Both the position numbers and the translations under genes were made by a program. A DNA stretch of 64,000 bases, taken from Batillaria attramentaria (taxonomy: Eukaryota > Mollusca > Gastropoda > Batillariidae). Shown here in pieces: positions 1 through 11,370 of this stretch. Within the stretch, counting starts at the first letter, position 1; every line of letters starts with the position of its first letter. The stretch covers positions 976,001 to 1,040,000 of the forward strand of contig JACVVK020000195.1 of assembly GCA_018292915.2 (NCBI GenBank). The letters run 5' to 3'. The notes below the pieces were generated by a model. It was not told where the DNA came from. It made no database searches and saw only the letters and a list, made by a program, of their open reading frames with translations.

Positions 1-52
1 GCGTGTGTGTGTGACGGTGTATGTGTGTGTGTGCGCGCGCGCGCGCGTGTCA
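1..52. repeat. GT/GC dinucleotide tract
   Basis: Alternating purine-pyrimidine tract (GT)n followed by (GC)n. The same tract precedes the SINE in unit 2 (about 12,560-12,743) and unit 3 (about 23,780-23,899), with different lengths. Confidence 0.9.
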
Positions 53-77
53 GTCACTGCGACTCCTGCGACTGTGC

Positions 78-252
78 GGGTGGGTGGGTGGGTGTTTGGG
101 GGTGTAACGTCCTTTTCCACCACATACGGGTGATATCAAAGACGGGGCAACGATGAAAAAGCCAGCACAAATACTTGGCCCCAGCCGGGATCGAACTCAC
201 GACCCGAGCATTAGAAGTCCAACGCTCTACCATTCGACCACCCCGGCTCCCC
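78..252 (-). mobile_element. tRNA-derived SINE, unit 1
   Basis: Read on the minus strand it begins with a tRNA-like head: an A-box-like TGGTAGAGCG, and a B-box-like GAGTTCGATCCC at 187-198. A conserved body follows, ending in a (GGGT)n-type tail on the plus strand. The same family recurs at 12,772-12,946, 23,928-24,104, 29,430-29,555 and 57,622-57,800. The head resembles a tRNA gene but runs straight into the SINE body, so it is not called as a tRNA gene. Confidence 0.85.
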
Positions 253-533
253 TGCGACTTCGGAGACCTAGAAAACCAGAGCGCGAGTTTGGGTAATTTC
301 ATTGTGCCTTTGATCAGCGAGCGAGACACATCGCTACAACGTCTTAAGCGAGTGTTGTGTACTGCAAGAGACTCGAAGACTTTCCACTGCGACATTTCTC
401 GCTCAATGTCAAAACGCAGACTGGGCTGTGAAATCAGACTCCCCCTGGCTTTTATGAGGGTTTCAGGGACGCTGAAAACTCTGTAACTGTGACAGAGTTG
501 ACTGCGAATTTTTGCACAGTCGGACAGTTTTGT
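253..533. other. Unit spacer, no gene seen
   Basis: The stretch between the SINE and the pentamer repeat has short open frames only. One plus-strand frame runs on from the SINE and shows no domain. It is repeated in units 2 and 3. Confidence 0.6.
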
Positions 534-611
534 TTTTAATTCAATTCAATTCAATATAACTTTATTGTCTGTCGATGGCAGAAAATTTTCTTCTGGCTCG
601 CACACACACAC

Positions 612-690
<79 letters not shown>
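534..690. repeat. (ATTCA)n pentamer, retroposon-like 3' end and (CA)n array
   Basis: An AATTC/ATTCA pentamer run is followed by a motif containing CTTTATTG and then about 90 bp of (CA)n. On the minus strand this reads as an AATAAAG-containing 3' end with a pentamer tail, as in many non-LTR retroposons. Length variants occur at about 13,232-13,405 and 24,388-24,531. Confidence 0.75.
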
Positions 691-693
<3 letters not shown>

Positions 694-1911
694 CTACATT
701 AATTTATCTAGACATATAAATCCATACATATTAAACACAGATCCTAAAGTAATGTGTGATGTCCAAGTCTAATACTATGCTACTAAACTAAGAAATCTAA
801 ACTAAAAGATGGCAAGGGCATAGCGGACATGACACAGCTGAGCACAGTTATGAAAATCTCAACAAATAAAGTCTATACATACTGGGGACGGGCAGTTAAC
901 AGTCATGAGTTTGTGGGATTTTGTTCAGATTGCAGACCTTTCATTACGCCCACTGTTTGCAGATTGTGTATTGATTGTGTGGCAATCCCTTCCACTTTGA
1001 ACTGTGTTGCTATGGAGCCTTTGATATGCGTGTATAGTTGTCGTCAAAAGCTTGCGTCAGCTCCTGCTACCTTGAATGCCACCAGTGTCAGGCACTGTTT
1101 GCTGGCTGAGTGTTTTGCGCGGGGCACACAGGTGCAGTTTGCGAAGTGAAACTAGAAATCCCTTGTCTTGCGTAATTGAATGTTCTGGCTCTGTTGGGTC
1201 TTGTAATTTTTTTCTTAGTTTTTAAGATTTCGAAATTTGATTCGTGTGTGTACATGAATATCGATAAGTATATGGCTTACCCGTTTTCCTGTACATGGTT
1301 AACTGTGTTGTCTTTCAACAAGATTTTCTAAGACATCCTCCGAGGATTATATATATATATAACAACTGCTTATACCTGAGTGCAATACCAACGACACGAA
1401 TCTGTGTACATGTGTAGCACCCCGGGTGTAGGGTCGTCGTGGTTGTCGGGAACGCTAAAAATTTAGTTTAGTGAGCTACTCTGAAATGTTTGTTTAAGAT
1501 GACTGAAGTGCGAAAGAGTATTGCCACACACGTCTCCGCACTCAATCACTCATCACACGTACACTGTCTCTCGAAAGAAACAACTGACAAAGAGAATGGA
1601 ACTCAGAGTGTTCACTTATTCCAATAAAAGTTACATGCAGATTATATGAAGCGTTAGACGTAAGTAAGGCAACACAGATTCGGCTCAAAATATATCATTA
1701 CTATGATTTTGAGCGTGATGATTAATACTTGTCGGGCAACAAACTAGAGACTACTACTAAAAACTAGACTACAAATACAGAAACATACGGGAAAAGACTA
1801 AACTTTAAAATACGGGACCGTGACGGGACAGTACAACTCAAAGTAACGGGGAGTGGACTATTCCGTGAATGATGTAAACCGACAGCGCGGTCACTCTGTC
1901 AATGGAATTCC
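691..1911. other. Unit spacer, no gene seen
   Basis: AT-rich, with no long open frame or recognisable domain. It contains a short (AT)n at about 1,348-1,360. The same sequence occurs in unit 2 (about 13,405-14,643), and its first part occurs in unit 3. Confidence 0.6.
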
Positions 1912-2183
1912 ATCTCGCGAATTCGCTCTGTTTCAGCCCGCTCCAGCTCTTCCGCCTGTTTCTTCTTCTCCTCTTCGGCGTCTTCCGCTTCCTTCCTCAG
2001 CTGCTGAACGCACTCGTGGCCTTCTAATTCTCTCTTATCGCACATTTCCAGTCGTCTGGCAACCTCCCTCTCCAAACTTTCCCCGATCATCGTGTATCTC
2101 GGACAAACGTACGGCTTGTTCTCATTTTGACGGCTCATCCACTGGGCCATTCTGAGCAAGCCCTCAGTTTGAGGCTGAATTCC
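1912..2183 (-). pseudogene. Stray fragment of the last GIMAP exon, unit 1 only
   Basis: This 272 bp segment translates on the minus strand to a diverged copy of the interior of the GIMAP last exon: residues following G5 ([13 protein letters not shown]) through the first part of the coiled coil. It is flanked by 7 bp GAATTCC direct repeats at 1,905-1,911 and 2,177-2,183. In unit 2 a single GAATTCC stands at that place with no insert. It differs from both intact copies (for example SLEREV for SLEKEV), so it derives from a third, older paralogue. It cannot make a GTPase by itself. Confidence 0.85.
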
Positions 2184-3191
2184 TTACTGTAACTACACGT
2201 GACCGTCAGTGCTGAAAGAAACAGACAATACACACTCGGCCGCGCGTGCGCTGCGTGTTACACAAGAAAGCTGGGAACTATCAGATCTCTTAGAGTACAT
2301 CGAGTTATTACAGTACAAGTATTTTCCTACTCTACACAAACTGTTCTCTAGTTAATAGGGAAAAATGAGACACAATCACCGTTTATCTGAAGACTAATTC
2401 CAAGTCCGAATTCAGTGGTTTCAAACACAGTCAGTTCACAAAATTAATAATCCGATACAGAATCACACTTTCTTCACAGTGCACATACAGTAGTTCCAAA
2501 TAGAATATATGTATCTAGTAATAGGTCTAACACTGGTAACAAAATAACAAAATCGCTACAGAGGCTGAGCCGCTTTCAATGAAGATGAGAACTATAGTAT
2601 AGCGAGGGAACGAGGAGAGCGATTCACCTCGGAGGGCTGGAGGGACGACACACGTCTCCGGGGACTCTCAGAGAGCGGCTGATGAAAACGCGGCCGGGAA
2701 ACTCTCGCTATTATAAGGTTCTGACTTTAGCGTTTATACAAGAAATCACGCGCTCATCACGCGATCACGTGGCCAGCGCACGTGAGAACTGACCCTTCAC
2801 TGTGGCTAGCTTGACCCAACTCAAAAGTGCAACGGTACTAGCAAATGTTACTTTTTAAATTGTTACTGCGACTCTTCGACTGTTCATAATGCAGGCCACG
2901 CTGACAGACGGAAGTCTCCGTGCCACTTAAAGGTCTACAATCTTAACAAAATGCTACAAACCTTTTTCTTTTTTTACATTGTCGCAGTGGCTACTCTTCT
3001 CGTGCGGTGGCAGTCGCGCCTACCGAGCTGCTCATCGGCGGGTTTCTGTCCGTGTTATCCGGACTTTCCTCCCCAAGCACAATTGCAACATAGGATAGGT
3101 ATATTGTGGCGCTGCATCGTGTCGACGCGCTTCCCCCAGGCGAAGCAGCCCGAATTTCCAGATAGAGATGATAAATATTTAAAAAAAAAAA
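2184..3191. other. 3' flank of GIMAP gene 1, no separate gene
   Basis: This is downstream of the stop codon on the minus strand and probably includes the 3' untranslated region. No confident polyadenylation signal was assigned. Repeated at about 14,650-15,655. Confidence 0.6.
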
Positions 3192-4214
3192 TTACAGTCG
3201 CTCCAGCAGGTTATACACGGCCCTGACAGGCGCAGTAACATACCTGACAGCTTGACCCAAATACCCCGGCTCTGTTCTAACTACTTCGTTTCTCACTCTC
3301 CGCAACTCTTCTTCATGTCGACACCTTTGCCTCCTAAGCTCTTCTTCTTTTTCTTTTTGGCATCGTCGGCTCCATTCCCTCCTATCCGCCTCTTCGCGCT
3401 CACGGCGCCTTTCCCTCTTACGCTCTTTTTGTTCCTCTTCAAGTTCTTTGCGCCTTTGTCGTTCTTCCAGAACCTGTCGCTTCAAACACTCTTGACGGAC
3501 CGTCTCTTCCAGTCTTCTCTTTTCTTCTTCCTGTTTCTGCTTTTCTAGTTCCTGTTTCAGTTTCTGTAACTCTTCCTGCTTCCTCTCTTCTGCCTGTTGC
3601 ATCTCGCGAATTCGCTCTGTCTCAACCCGCTCCAGCTCTTCCGCCTGTTTCTTCTTCTCCTCTTCGGCGTCTTCCGCTTGCTTCTTCAGCTGTTGAACGT
3701 ACCCGTGGCGTTCTAATTCTCTCTTATCGCACATTTCCAGTCGTCTGGCAACCTCCTTCTCCAAACTTTCCCCGACCATCGTGTATCTCGGACAAACGTA
3801 CGGCTTGTTCTCATTTTGAGCGCTCATCCGCTGGACCATTCTGAGCAAGGCCTCAGTTTGAGGCTGAAGATCTCCAGCGCGGTTATTGAAAATGACGGTC
3901 CTGTTGCCGCACTCACGAAGGATGGCCGCCAGCGAATCTGGAGCTTCTGCCAGAAACTCTTCGAACGTAACCTCGTCTTGTTCAAGATCGTCCCCGCACG
4001 TGAAAAGAACGATGGTGTATTTGGCGATGGTCTCGTCAAACAAGTCCTTGATGCGTGTGTAAACTTTGGCGTCCTCCTCAGTGAAGCGACCGACCCTCAC
4101 AACGTAGAGTATGGCGTGGGGTCCAGGGTGCAGGCCGACCACAGCCTGCACGATTTTCGCGCTTATTTCCTCGCGAGGTCTGTTTGTGTCACACAGACCG
4201 GGCGAGTCCATGAT
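3192..4214 (-). CDS. Gene 1 last exon: G3-G5 and coiled coil
   Basis: Acceptor TTTTCAG|ATC starts the exon. It encodes IMDSPGLCD (G3), the AIG1 conserved box, FTCGDD (G4 region), VIFNN (G5 region), a linker KPYVCPRYT, and about 150 residues of Glu/Lys/Arg/Gln heptad-like coiled coil. The end, [13 protein letters not shown], can form an amphipathic helix, then a stop. The codon at 3,996-3,998 reads TGC (Cys) against GGC (Gly) at the same place in unit 2. Confidence 0.9.
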   Translation of the reverse strand: MMDSPGLCDTNRPREEISAKIVQAVVGLHPGPHAILYVVRVGRFTEEDAKVYTRIKDLFDETIAKYTIVLFTCGDDLEQDEVTFEEFLAEAPDSLAAILRECGNRTVIFNNRAGDLQPQTEALLRMVQRMSAQNENKPYVCPRYTMVGESLEKEVARRLEMCDKRELERHGYVQQLKKQAEDAEEEKKKQAEELERVETERIREMQQAEERKQEELQKLKQELEKQKQEEEKRRLEETVRQECLKRQVLEERQRRKELEEEQKERKRERRREREEADRREWSRRCQKEKEEELRRQRCRHEEELRRVRNEVVRTEPGYLGQAVRYVTAPVRAVYNLLERL

Positions 4215-7200
4215 CTGAAAAGACGGACAAACAAGGCAGTGGTCAGACCAGAAGGACCAACAGGAAACATTTTAATGAGATCCACCATCCCCCTAAAACA
4301 AAACAAAACAAAACAAAACAAAACAAAACAAAACAAAACACCCCCCCCCCCCAAACAAAAAAACCAAACACCAAACCAAAATGAACAAGAACAACAGCAA
4401 CAACAAAAAACACCCTTGCCGCAACAAGCACGCATTTTTCGTGGTAGACCACAAAGCTGCCAAAAAGATGCATGCATGCTGCGGGTCTGTTTATGCACGG
4501 GGAACAACTCATGCAGGCAATAATCTCTAATCAGGCTGAAAATGTACTGTGCTGGTGAATGCGACAGTTTTCACCGCTTCTGTGCACACTGTGAAATAAC
4601 ACGGGGACCTCAAAGTTGTTCGCAACTGTCCACTTTCCTTGTCACCGAGTATTTTTTTTTCCTTCTTAGGTATCACTTAGCTCGGCTCGGTCTCGGTTAG
4701 CCCGATTTGGGCGTCGTCACATGGGCTAAGAGAAGCGCGGACCCGGTACAGGGATGCCGGAATTACAACTTGGGACTCATAGCTTAGCTTCCGGACATGC
4801 GACTCGGGACTCATAGCTTAGGCTACGTGACACAGATGCAAATCTGGGGGAAAACGCTACAGTCGAATCCGCTAATAAGAACCTCGTAGGGACATGCATT
4901 ACTTATACATGCGTGTTCTTATAAGCGAGGTCCCTTGTAAGCGAGAAATCGGTTATAAGGTCGTATATGGAAGTGTGTGTTCTTATAACCGAAAAAAGGG
5001 GTGGGTGGGTGTTTGGGGGTTTAACGTTTATAACCGAAAAAAGAAGAAATTAGCAAGAAGATGGCAGGTCAATGATATTTCTCTTATTTCTCTTCCCTCT
5101 CTTTTTTTCTAGCTAGACACACGTTATTATAAAACTTACTTGCAGAATATTGGTATTATTTCCCCGAAAGGGGACAAAAAGCAATAAAAATACAAATAAA
5201 AATAAAAATTATTTAATGATAATTTTGGACAAAGACAAAAAAAATCTGGTTTATGATTATATAAGAAATTATAAAGTCAGAGTTGTATTTCTTGAGAGAG
5301 AGAGAGTATTCTTCCAAACTGTCTTTTGGACTTTAATGAGACAAACATGAAAGTAATACGCAAATTAAAGAGACGTGTATTATTTTCAAGCGTCAGAGAA
5401 AGCTTTAGAGAGGGCAGGGAGCAGGGGAAGCAGTGGAGAATAGGAAAGAAAAGTCGGTATGTCAGAGTACTTCCGTTTATCTACACAAAGATGTAGTTAA
5501 ACGTGCACTCAAACCTGTTTATCTACACAAAACTTTAAATAACGTGCTGTCAAATTCTGACAATATGACTAAACAAATATTTCATTTTTGTTTTTGTTGT
5601 TTTGTACTATACTATCAATCATAAAGGAAACACAAATATTTTATATTTGCGCTGATAGTTCCATAAAAGACCGTCAGCCAAAACAAAACATCCGAATAAA
5701 AAAGTTTTTCATGCAACAATTTTCATGCAAAAAAATGAAAAAAAAAAACAAAACAAAAAAACCTGAGGACGAACACGTTCTTTTGCTAAAGAAAAATTAA
5801 TAGTGTTTTGTCGGCTGTTTCTATTCACTCAGATTCAGCAGGAAACCAAATATTATTCCTATTAATAAATCGTCAATCTTGGAAGCTTTTGAAAGTGAAT
5901 TGACATAAAAAAGAAAAAAAGAAAAAAAGAAAAAAAAAAACATGGGCTCATGCTAGAGCACCATGCTTCCCATCTAATACCAGTCTTGAGTGGTTTACTT
6001 ACAGCACTTCACTGTACACAAACTACCCGTTCAAAATGACCGCAAAAGTTTCCGCGCAAATACACCCTGTCCTGGCTGACCTCAACTCCAGGAATTGTGA
6101 ACAGTGGCATGTGCGGTATCCATTCTCTAGTGGTGGCACTCACAGCTGTATACACAACAATGGTAGTTTGAAGCAACGTTGCTGCTGCATAGATTTCTGC
6201 GTCTGAGCGAGAGAGCTTTTCTCTTCCATTCTGCCATGTTTCTTGCAAGTGATGTACACAAACCGAAAACGAAACAGTTCCCTTTTCCCAGAGGGGGAGG
6301 TTATTATGGAGGGAACTCGTACAAGTCTATTTTTAGACGGTTAGGGTTAGGGTTAGGGTTTGGTTATGGTTTGAACGCGCCGGAATCTCGCGACCTCAGC
6401 TGACGTCCGTCTAAAAATAGACCTGTACGAGTTCCCTCCATAATAGCCTTCACCTTCCCCAAAAAGAAAGCCCACTTCCTGGAAACGATAACTTCCACTT
6501 TCGATTTCTAAACTTGCTTATAAGAACCTGAGTTAGGCCTAGTTACCTTTAGGCGAGCAGAAGTTTTTATATCCGAGGGAAGGACCTGTGGGGAGCAAGC
6601 ACGTGAGGTTCCTATAGGCGAAGGTTCTTATAGCAGAGGTTCTGATATGCGAGTTTTTATAAGTAATCACAAAGAACAACTTTGGCAGGGACGTGTATTG
6701 GGGGGTCCTTATAAGAGAAGTCCTACTAAGCGGCGTCCTGTTAAGCGGATTCGACTGTATATATTCCTCTTACACTTAACGCTGCAGATGACACCCTAGA
6801 AATGCTTTAAAATTCACACACACAAAAAATTCACAAAAATCAGGCAGCCATAGACTCATGTGTAGAGGAAATTTAAACAAATTCCAATATTCCGTTTTTT
6901 GGCAATGTTGGCAGCGACCACATACCCCCTCATTCCACGGTCGTCTGCTGGCTCCTGTGCCAGCTGCGCATGAATACAAATAGTCCACAAGCCAGCCTCA
7001 TTTTTCCCTAATTTTACTATTACCTGGCATGAAACTTGTTTACAAAGCCAACAAAAAGCACCAGATTGCCATTTTTTACTCTGCACACAAATTTTTAAAG
7101 GGGCAAAGATTTTCTACTATATTTAGCCGAGTTCTTACTACATGCCCCGGAAGCTAATACCGTCACGTAACCTGTTAAAGCTTCCGGAAATGCAACTCGG

Positions 7201-9447
7201 GACTCACCTCGATAAGTCGCCCAGTCGTTTCCGTCCGATGCAGTTCGCATTTCGCTGTAGCGGAACGTAAGCTGGTCTTGGTTGTAAAGAATTTGCCTCC
7301 GAGAATTGTGTTTCCTGTCGTGCTTTTCCCGCTTCCAGTCTTTCCGATGAGGAAAAGTCGGAACTGTTCGGGAGAATCCCCTAAAGACAAAACGAAACGA
7401 GGAGAAATAAGTATCACTCAGCAGCAAAACTTGTGTTAGCCAATAACGATTTCAATACCTTGCCTCGTAGACCGGCAGCAGGTACCTCAAAATCGCACAG
7501 GGGTTCATCGGTGAGTCTGACTATAACAACGTTTTGTACTTTTCAGCTACAGATAGTTTTGTTGGAACACACCAATCAAGATAAAGGAGATATACAGATT
7601 ATGTATCCCGCCCTCTTTAGTTGAAATTGATGATATGAAAAGAAATTGTCCAGGTTCAAAACACCAGTTACGAAAAATGTCCGTGTGCATTCACGAAGAT
7701 CCTCAAGCAGTCGAACGACTCAACGGTATGCAAATGAGTGTGGTCTGCTGTAACCCCCCCCCCCCTTTTTTGGGGGGGGGGAGGGGAAGTGGGAGTGGGA
7801 TGCCTGGGAGACAGCAACAACATAAGTACATGATTGTATCACCTGACTCCTTCGTGCTGACACCAGCAGCAGCAGCACCTGCATCACTGAAGGCCTCTGC
7901 ATCATCAGCCTGGGTGTCCAGGGCCGGAGATCTGGGTACAGCTGTATCAGTTTGTTCAGGAACGTCTTCGTCACTCTCGGCTTGGCTGTTGTCTGACGCA
8001 CCAGGCATTTGCGGATCAGTTTGTTTTGGAACCTGTTCCACAGACTGGGCTTGGTCGCTGTCTGACACACCAGACATTTGCGGATCAGTTTGTTTTGGAA
8101 CCTGTTCTTCAGACTTTGCTTGGCCGTCTGTCTGACCAGGCATTTGTAGATCAGTTTGTTTTGAAACTTGTTCTTCAGACTTTGCTTGGCCGTCTGTCTC
8201 ACCAGGCATTTGCGGATCAGTTTGGTTTGAAACTTGTTCTTCAGACTTTGCTTGGCCGTCTGTCTGACCAGGCATTTGTAGATCAGTTTGTTTTGGAACC
8301 TGTTCTTCAGACTTTGCTTGGCCGTCTGTCTCACCAGGCATGTGCGGATCAGTTTGTTTTGAAACTTGTTCTTCAGACTTTGCTTGGCCGTCTGTCTGAC
8401 CAGGCATTGGCGGATCAGTTTGTTTTGAAACTTGTTCTTCAGACTTTGCTTGGCCGTCTGTCTGACCAGGCATTTGCGGATCAGTTTGTTTTGAAACTTG
8501 TTCTTCAGACTTTGCTTGGCCTTCTGTCTCAGTAGGCATTTGCGGATCAGTTTGTTTTGAAACTTGTTCTTCCGACTTTGCTTGGCCGTCTGTCTGACCA
8601 GGCATTTGTAGATCAGTTTGGTTTGTAACTTGTTCTTCAGACTTTGCTTGGCCGTCTGTCTGACCAGGCATTTGTAGATCAGTTTGTTTTGTAACTTGTT
8701 CTTCAGACTTTGCTTGGCCGTCTGTCTCACCAGGCATGTGCGGATCAGTTTGTTTTGAAACTTGTTCTTCAGGCTTTGCTTGGCCGTCTGTCTGACCAGG
8801 CATTTGCGGATCAGTTTGTTTTGGAACCTGTTCTTCAGACTTTGCTTGGCCGTCTGTCTCAGTAGGCATTTGCGGATCAGTTTGTTTTGAAACTTGTTCT
8901 TCAGGCTTTGCTTGGCCGTCTGTCTGACCAGGCATTTGCGGATCAGTTTGTTTCGGAACCTGTTCTTCAGACTTTGCTTTGCCGTTTGTCTCAGTAGGCA
9001 TTTGCGGATCAGTTTGTTTCGGAACCTGTTCTTCAGACTTTCCTTTGCCGTCTGTCTCAGCAGGCATTTGCGGATCACTTTGGTTTGGAAACTGTTCATC
9101 AGACTGGGTTCCGTCTGACGCATATGGTGTAGCAGCAGAGTCGTTGTTCAGTCGTCCTATCGCTGCATTCAGACGCAGGCAGCTGGCCGAGGACAGCAGA
9201 CCCGGCTTCTGAAAGTTCTCCGTCACGTCCTGAACAGAGAGGTGGCGCAGATCATCCAGTGTAGAGAGGCCATGCTCTTCCAGAATGCCGACAGTCTCTG
9301 GCGCAAGACCCTCTTGTAGACTCCACGTCCGGACCTCAGTGACTGACAATGAAACTCACAATGAGACTTGATTCTTCCAAAAGGGTTATATATAGCGTCT
9401 TATTTTCTATCTTGTCCTAGCTACATACTACTGAAAAACTAAGTCAG

Positions 9448-9516
<69 letters not shown>

Positions 9517-11299
9517 AGAAAAGGGGCAGCACAAATATTTGGCCTAAGCCGGGAGTCGAACGACTCAACGGTATGCAAATGAGTGTGGTCTGCTGTAACC
9601 CCCCCCCCCCCCTTTTTTTTTTGGGGGGGGGGGAGGGGAAGTGGGAGTGGGATGCCTGGGAGACAGCAACAACATAAGTACATGATTGTATCACCTGACT
9701 CCTTCGTGCTGACACCAGCAGCAGCAGCACCTGCATCACTGAAGGCCTCTGCATCATCAGCCTGGGTGTCCAGGGCCGGAGATCTGGGTACAGCTGTATC
9801 AGTTTGTTCAGGAACGTCTTCGTCACTCTCGGCTTGGCTGTTGTCTGACGCACCAGGCATTTGCGGATCAGTTTGTTTTGGAACCTGTTCCACAGACTGG
9901 GCTTGGTCGCTGTCTGACACACCAGACATTTGCGGATCAGTTTGTTTTGGAACCTGTTCTTCAGACTTTGCTTGGCCGTCTGTCTGACCAGGCATTTGTA
10001 GATCAGTTTGTTTTGAAACTTGTTCTTCAGACTTTGCTTGGCCGTCTGTCTCACCAGGCATTTGCGGATCAGTTTGTTTTGAAACTTGTTCTTCAGACTT
10101 TGCTTGGCCGTCTGTCTGACCAGGCATTTGTAGATCAGTTTGTTTTGGAACCTGTTCTTCAGACTTTGCTTGGCCGTCTGTCTCACCAGGCATTTGCGGA
10201 TCAGTTTGTTTTGAAACTTGTTCTTCAGACTTTGCTTGGCCGTCTGTCTGACCAGGCATTGGCGGATCAGTTTGTTTTGAAACTTGTTCTTCAGACTTTG
10301 CTTGGCCGTCTGTCTGACCAGGCATTTGCGGATCAGTTTGTTTTGAAACTTGTTCTTCAGACTTTGCTTGGCCTTCTGTCTCAGTAGGCATTTGCGGATC
10401 AGTTTGTTTTGAAACTTGTTCTTCCGACTTTGCTTGGCCGTCTGTCTGACCAGGCATTTGTAGATCAGTTTGGTTTGTAACTTGTTCTTCAGACTTTGCT
10501 TGGCCGTCTGTCTGACCAGGCATTTGTAGATCAGTTTGTTTTGTAACTTGTTCTTCAGACTTTGCTTGGCCGTCTGTCTCACCAGGCATGTGCGGATCAG
10601 TTTGTTTTGAAACTTGTTCTTCAGGCTTTGCTTGGCCGTCTGTCTGACCAGGCATTTGCGGATCAGTTTGTTTTGGAACCTGTTCTTCAGACTTTGCTTG
10701 GCCGTCTGTCTCAGTAGGCATTTGCGGATCAGTTTGTTTTGAAACTTGTTCTTCAGGCTTTGCTTGGCCGTCTGTCTGACCAGGCATTTGCGGATCAGTT
10801 TGTTTCGGAACCTGTTCTTCAGACTTTGCTTTGCCGTTTGTCTCAGTAGGCATTTGCGGATCAGTTTGTTTCGGAACCTGTTCTTCAGACTTTCCTTTGC
10901 CGTCTGTCTCAGCAGGCATTTGCGGATCACTTTGGTTTGGAAACTGTTCATCAGACTGGGTTCCGTCTGACGCATATGGTGTAGCAGCAGAGTCGTTGTT
11001 CAGTCGTCCTATCGCTGCATTCAGACGCAGGCAGCTGGCCGAGGACAGCAGACCCGGCTTCTGAAAGTTCTCCGTCACGTCCTGAACAGAGAGGTGGCGC
11101 AGATCATCCAGTGTAGAGAGGCCATGCTCTTCCAGAATGCCGACAGTCTCTGGCGCAAGACCCTCTTGTAGACTCCACGTCCGGACCTCAGTGACTGACA
11201 ATGAAACTCACAATGAGACTTGATTCTTCCAAAAGGGTTATATATAGCGTCTTATTTTCTATCTTGTCCTAGCTACATACTACTGAAAAACTAAGTCAG

Positions 11300-11370
<71 letters not shown>

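Noticed and set aside
187..250. tRNA genes at the SINE heads (78-252, 11,367-11,468, 53,139 and copies)
   Set aside because: A and B boxes are present, but the sequence continues into a shared SINE body and the acceptor stems do not close.
175..486. 103-codon plus-strand frame (also at 12,869 and 24,027) and the opposite 113-codon frame
   Set aside because: They run through the tRNA-derived SINE and flank; no domain, and the frame content follows the SINE sequence.
601..690. His/Thr- or Cys/Val-rich open frames in (CA)n tracts across the window
   Set aside because: Microsatellite translation; no flanking coding signal.
6341..6365. True telomere or chromosome end
   Set aside because: Only three TTAGGG units, inside a hairpin element and duplicated with the unit.
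8026..8535. Long plus-strand and second minus-strand open frames across the 66 bp repeats (also at 7,720-9,123, 9,878-10,387, 20,520-21,401 and others)
   Set aside because: A repeat of 66 bp with no stop in a given frame stays open by arithmetic. Only the minus frame that joins SAM and P-loop exons has domains and splice support.
7985..9112. TRAF-binding motifs in the stalk repeats (PKQTD, PGETD)
   Set aside because: Spacing does not fit PxQxT, PxQxxD or PxExx-aromatic/acidic motifs.
7985..9112. CRISPR-like or bacterial surface-repeat array
   Set aside because: Repeats are contiguous with no spacers, coding, and lie in a spliced eukaryotic gene.
9389..9398. TATATATA as a promoter directly upstream of the SAM exon
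   Set aside because: The exon has no ATG and has a matching splice acceptor and phase, so it is better explained as internal. An alternative promoter is still possible but unsupported.
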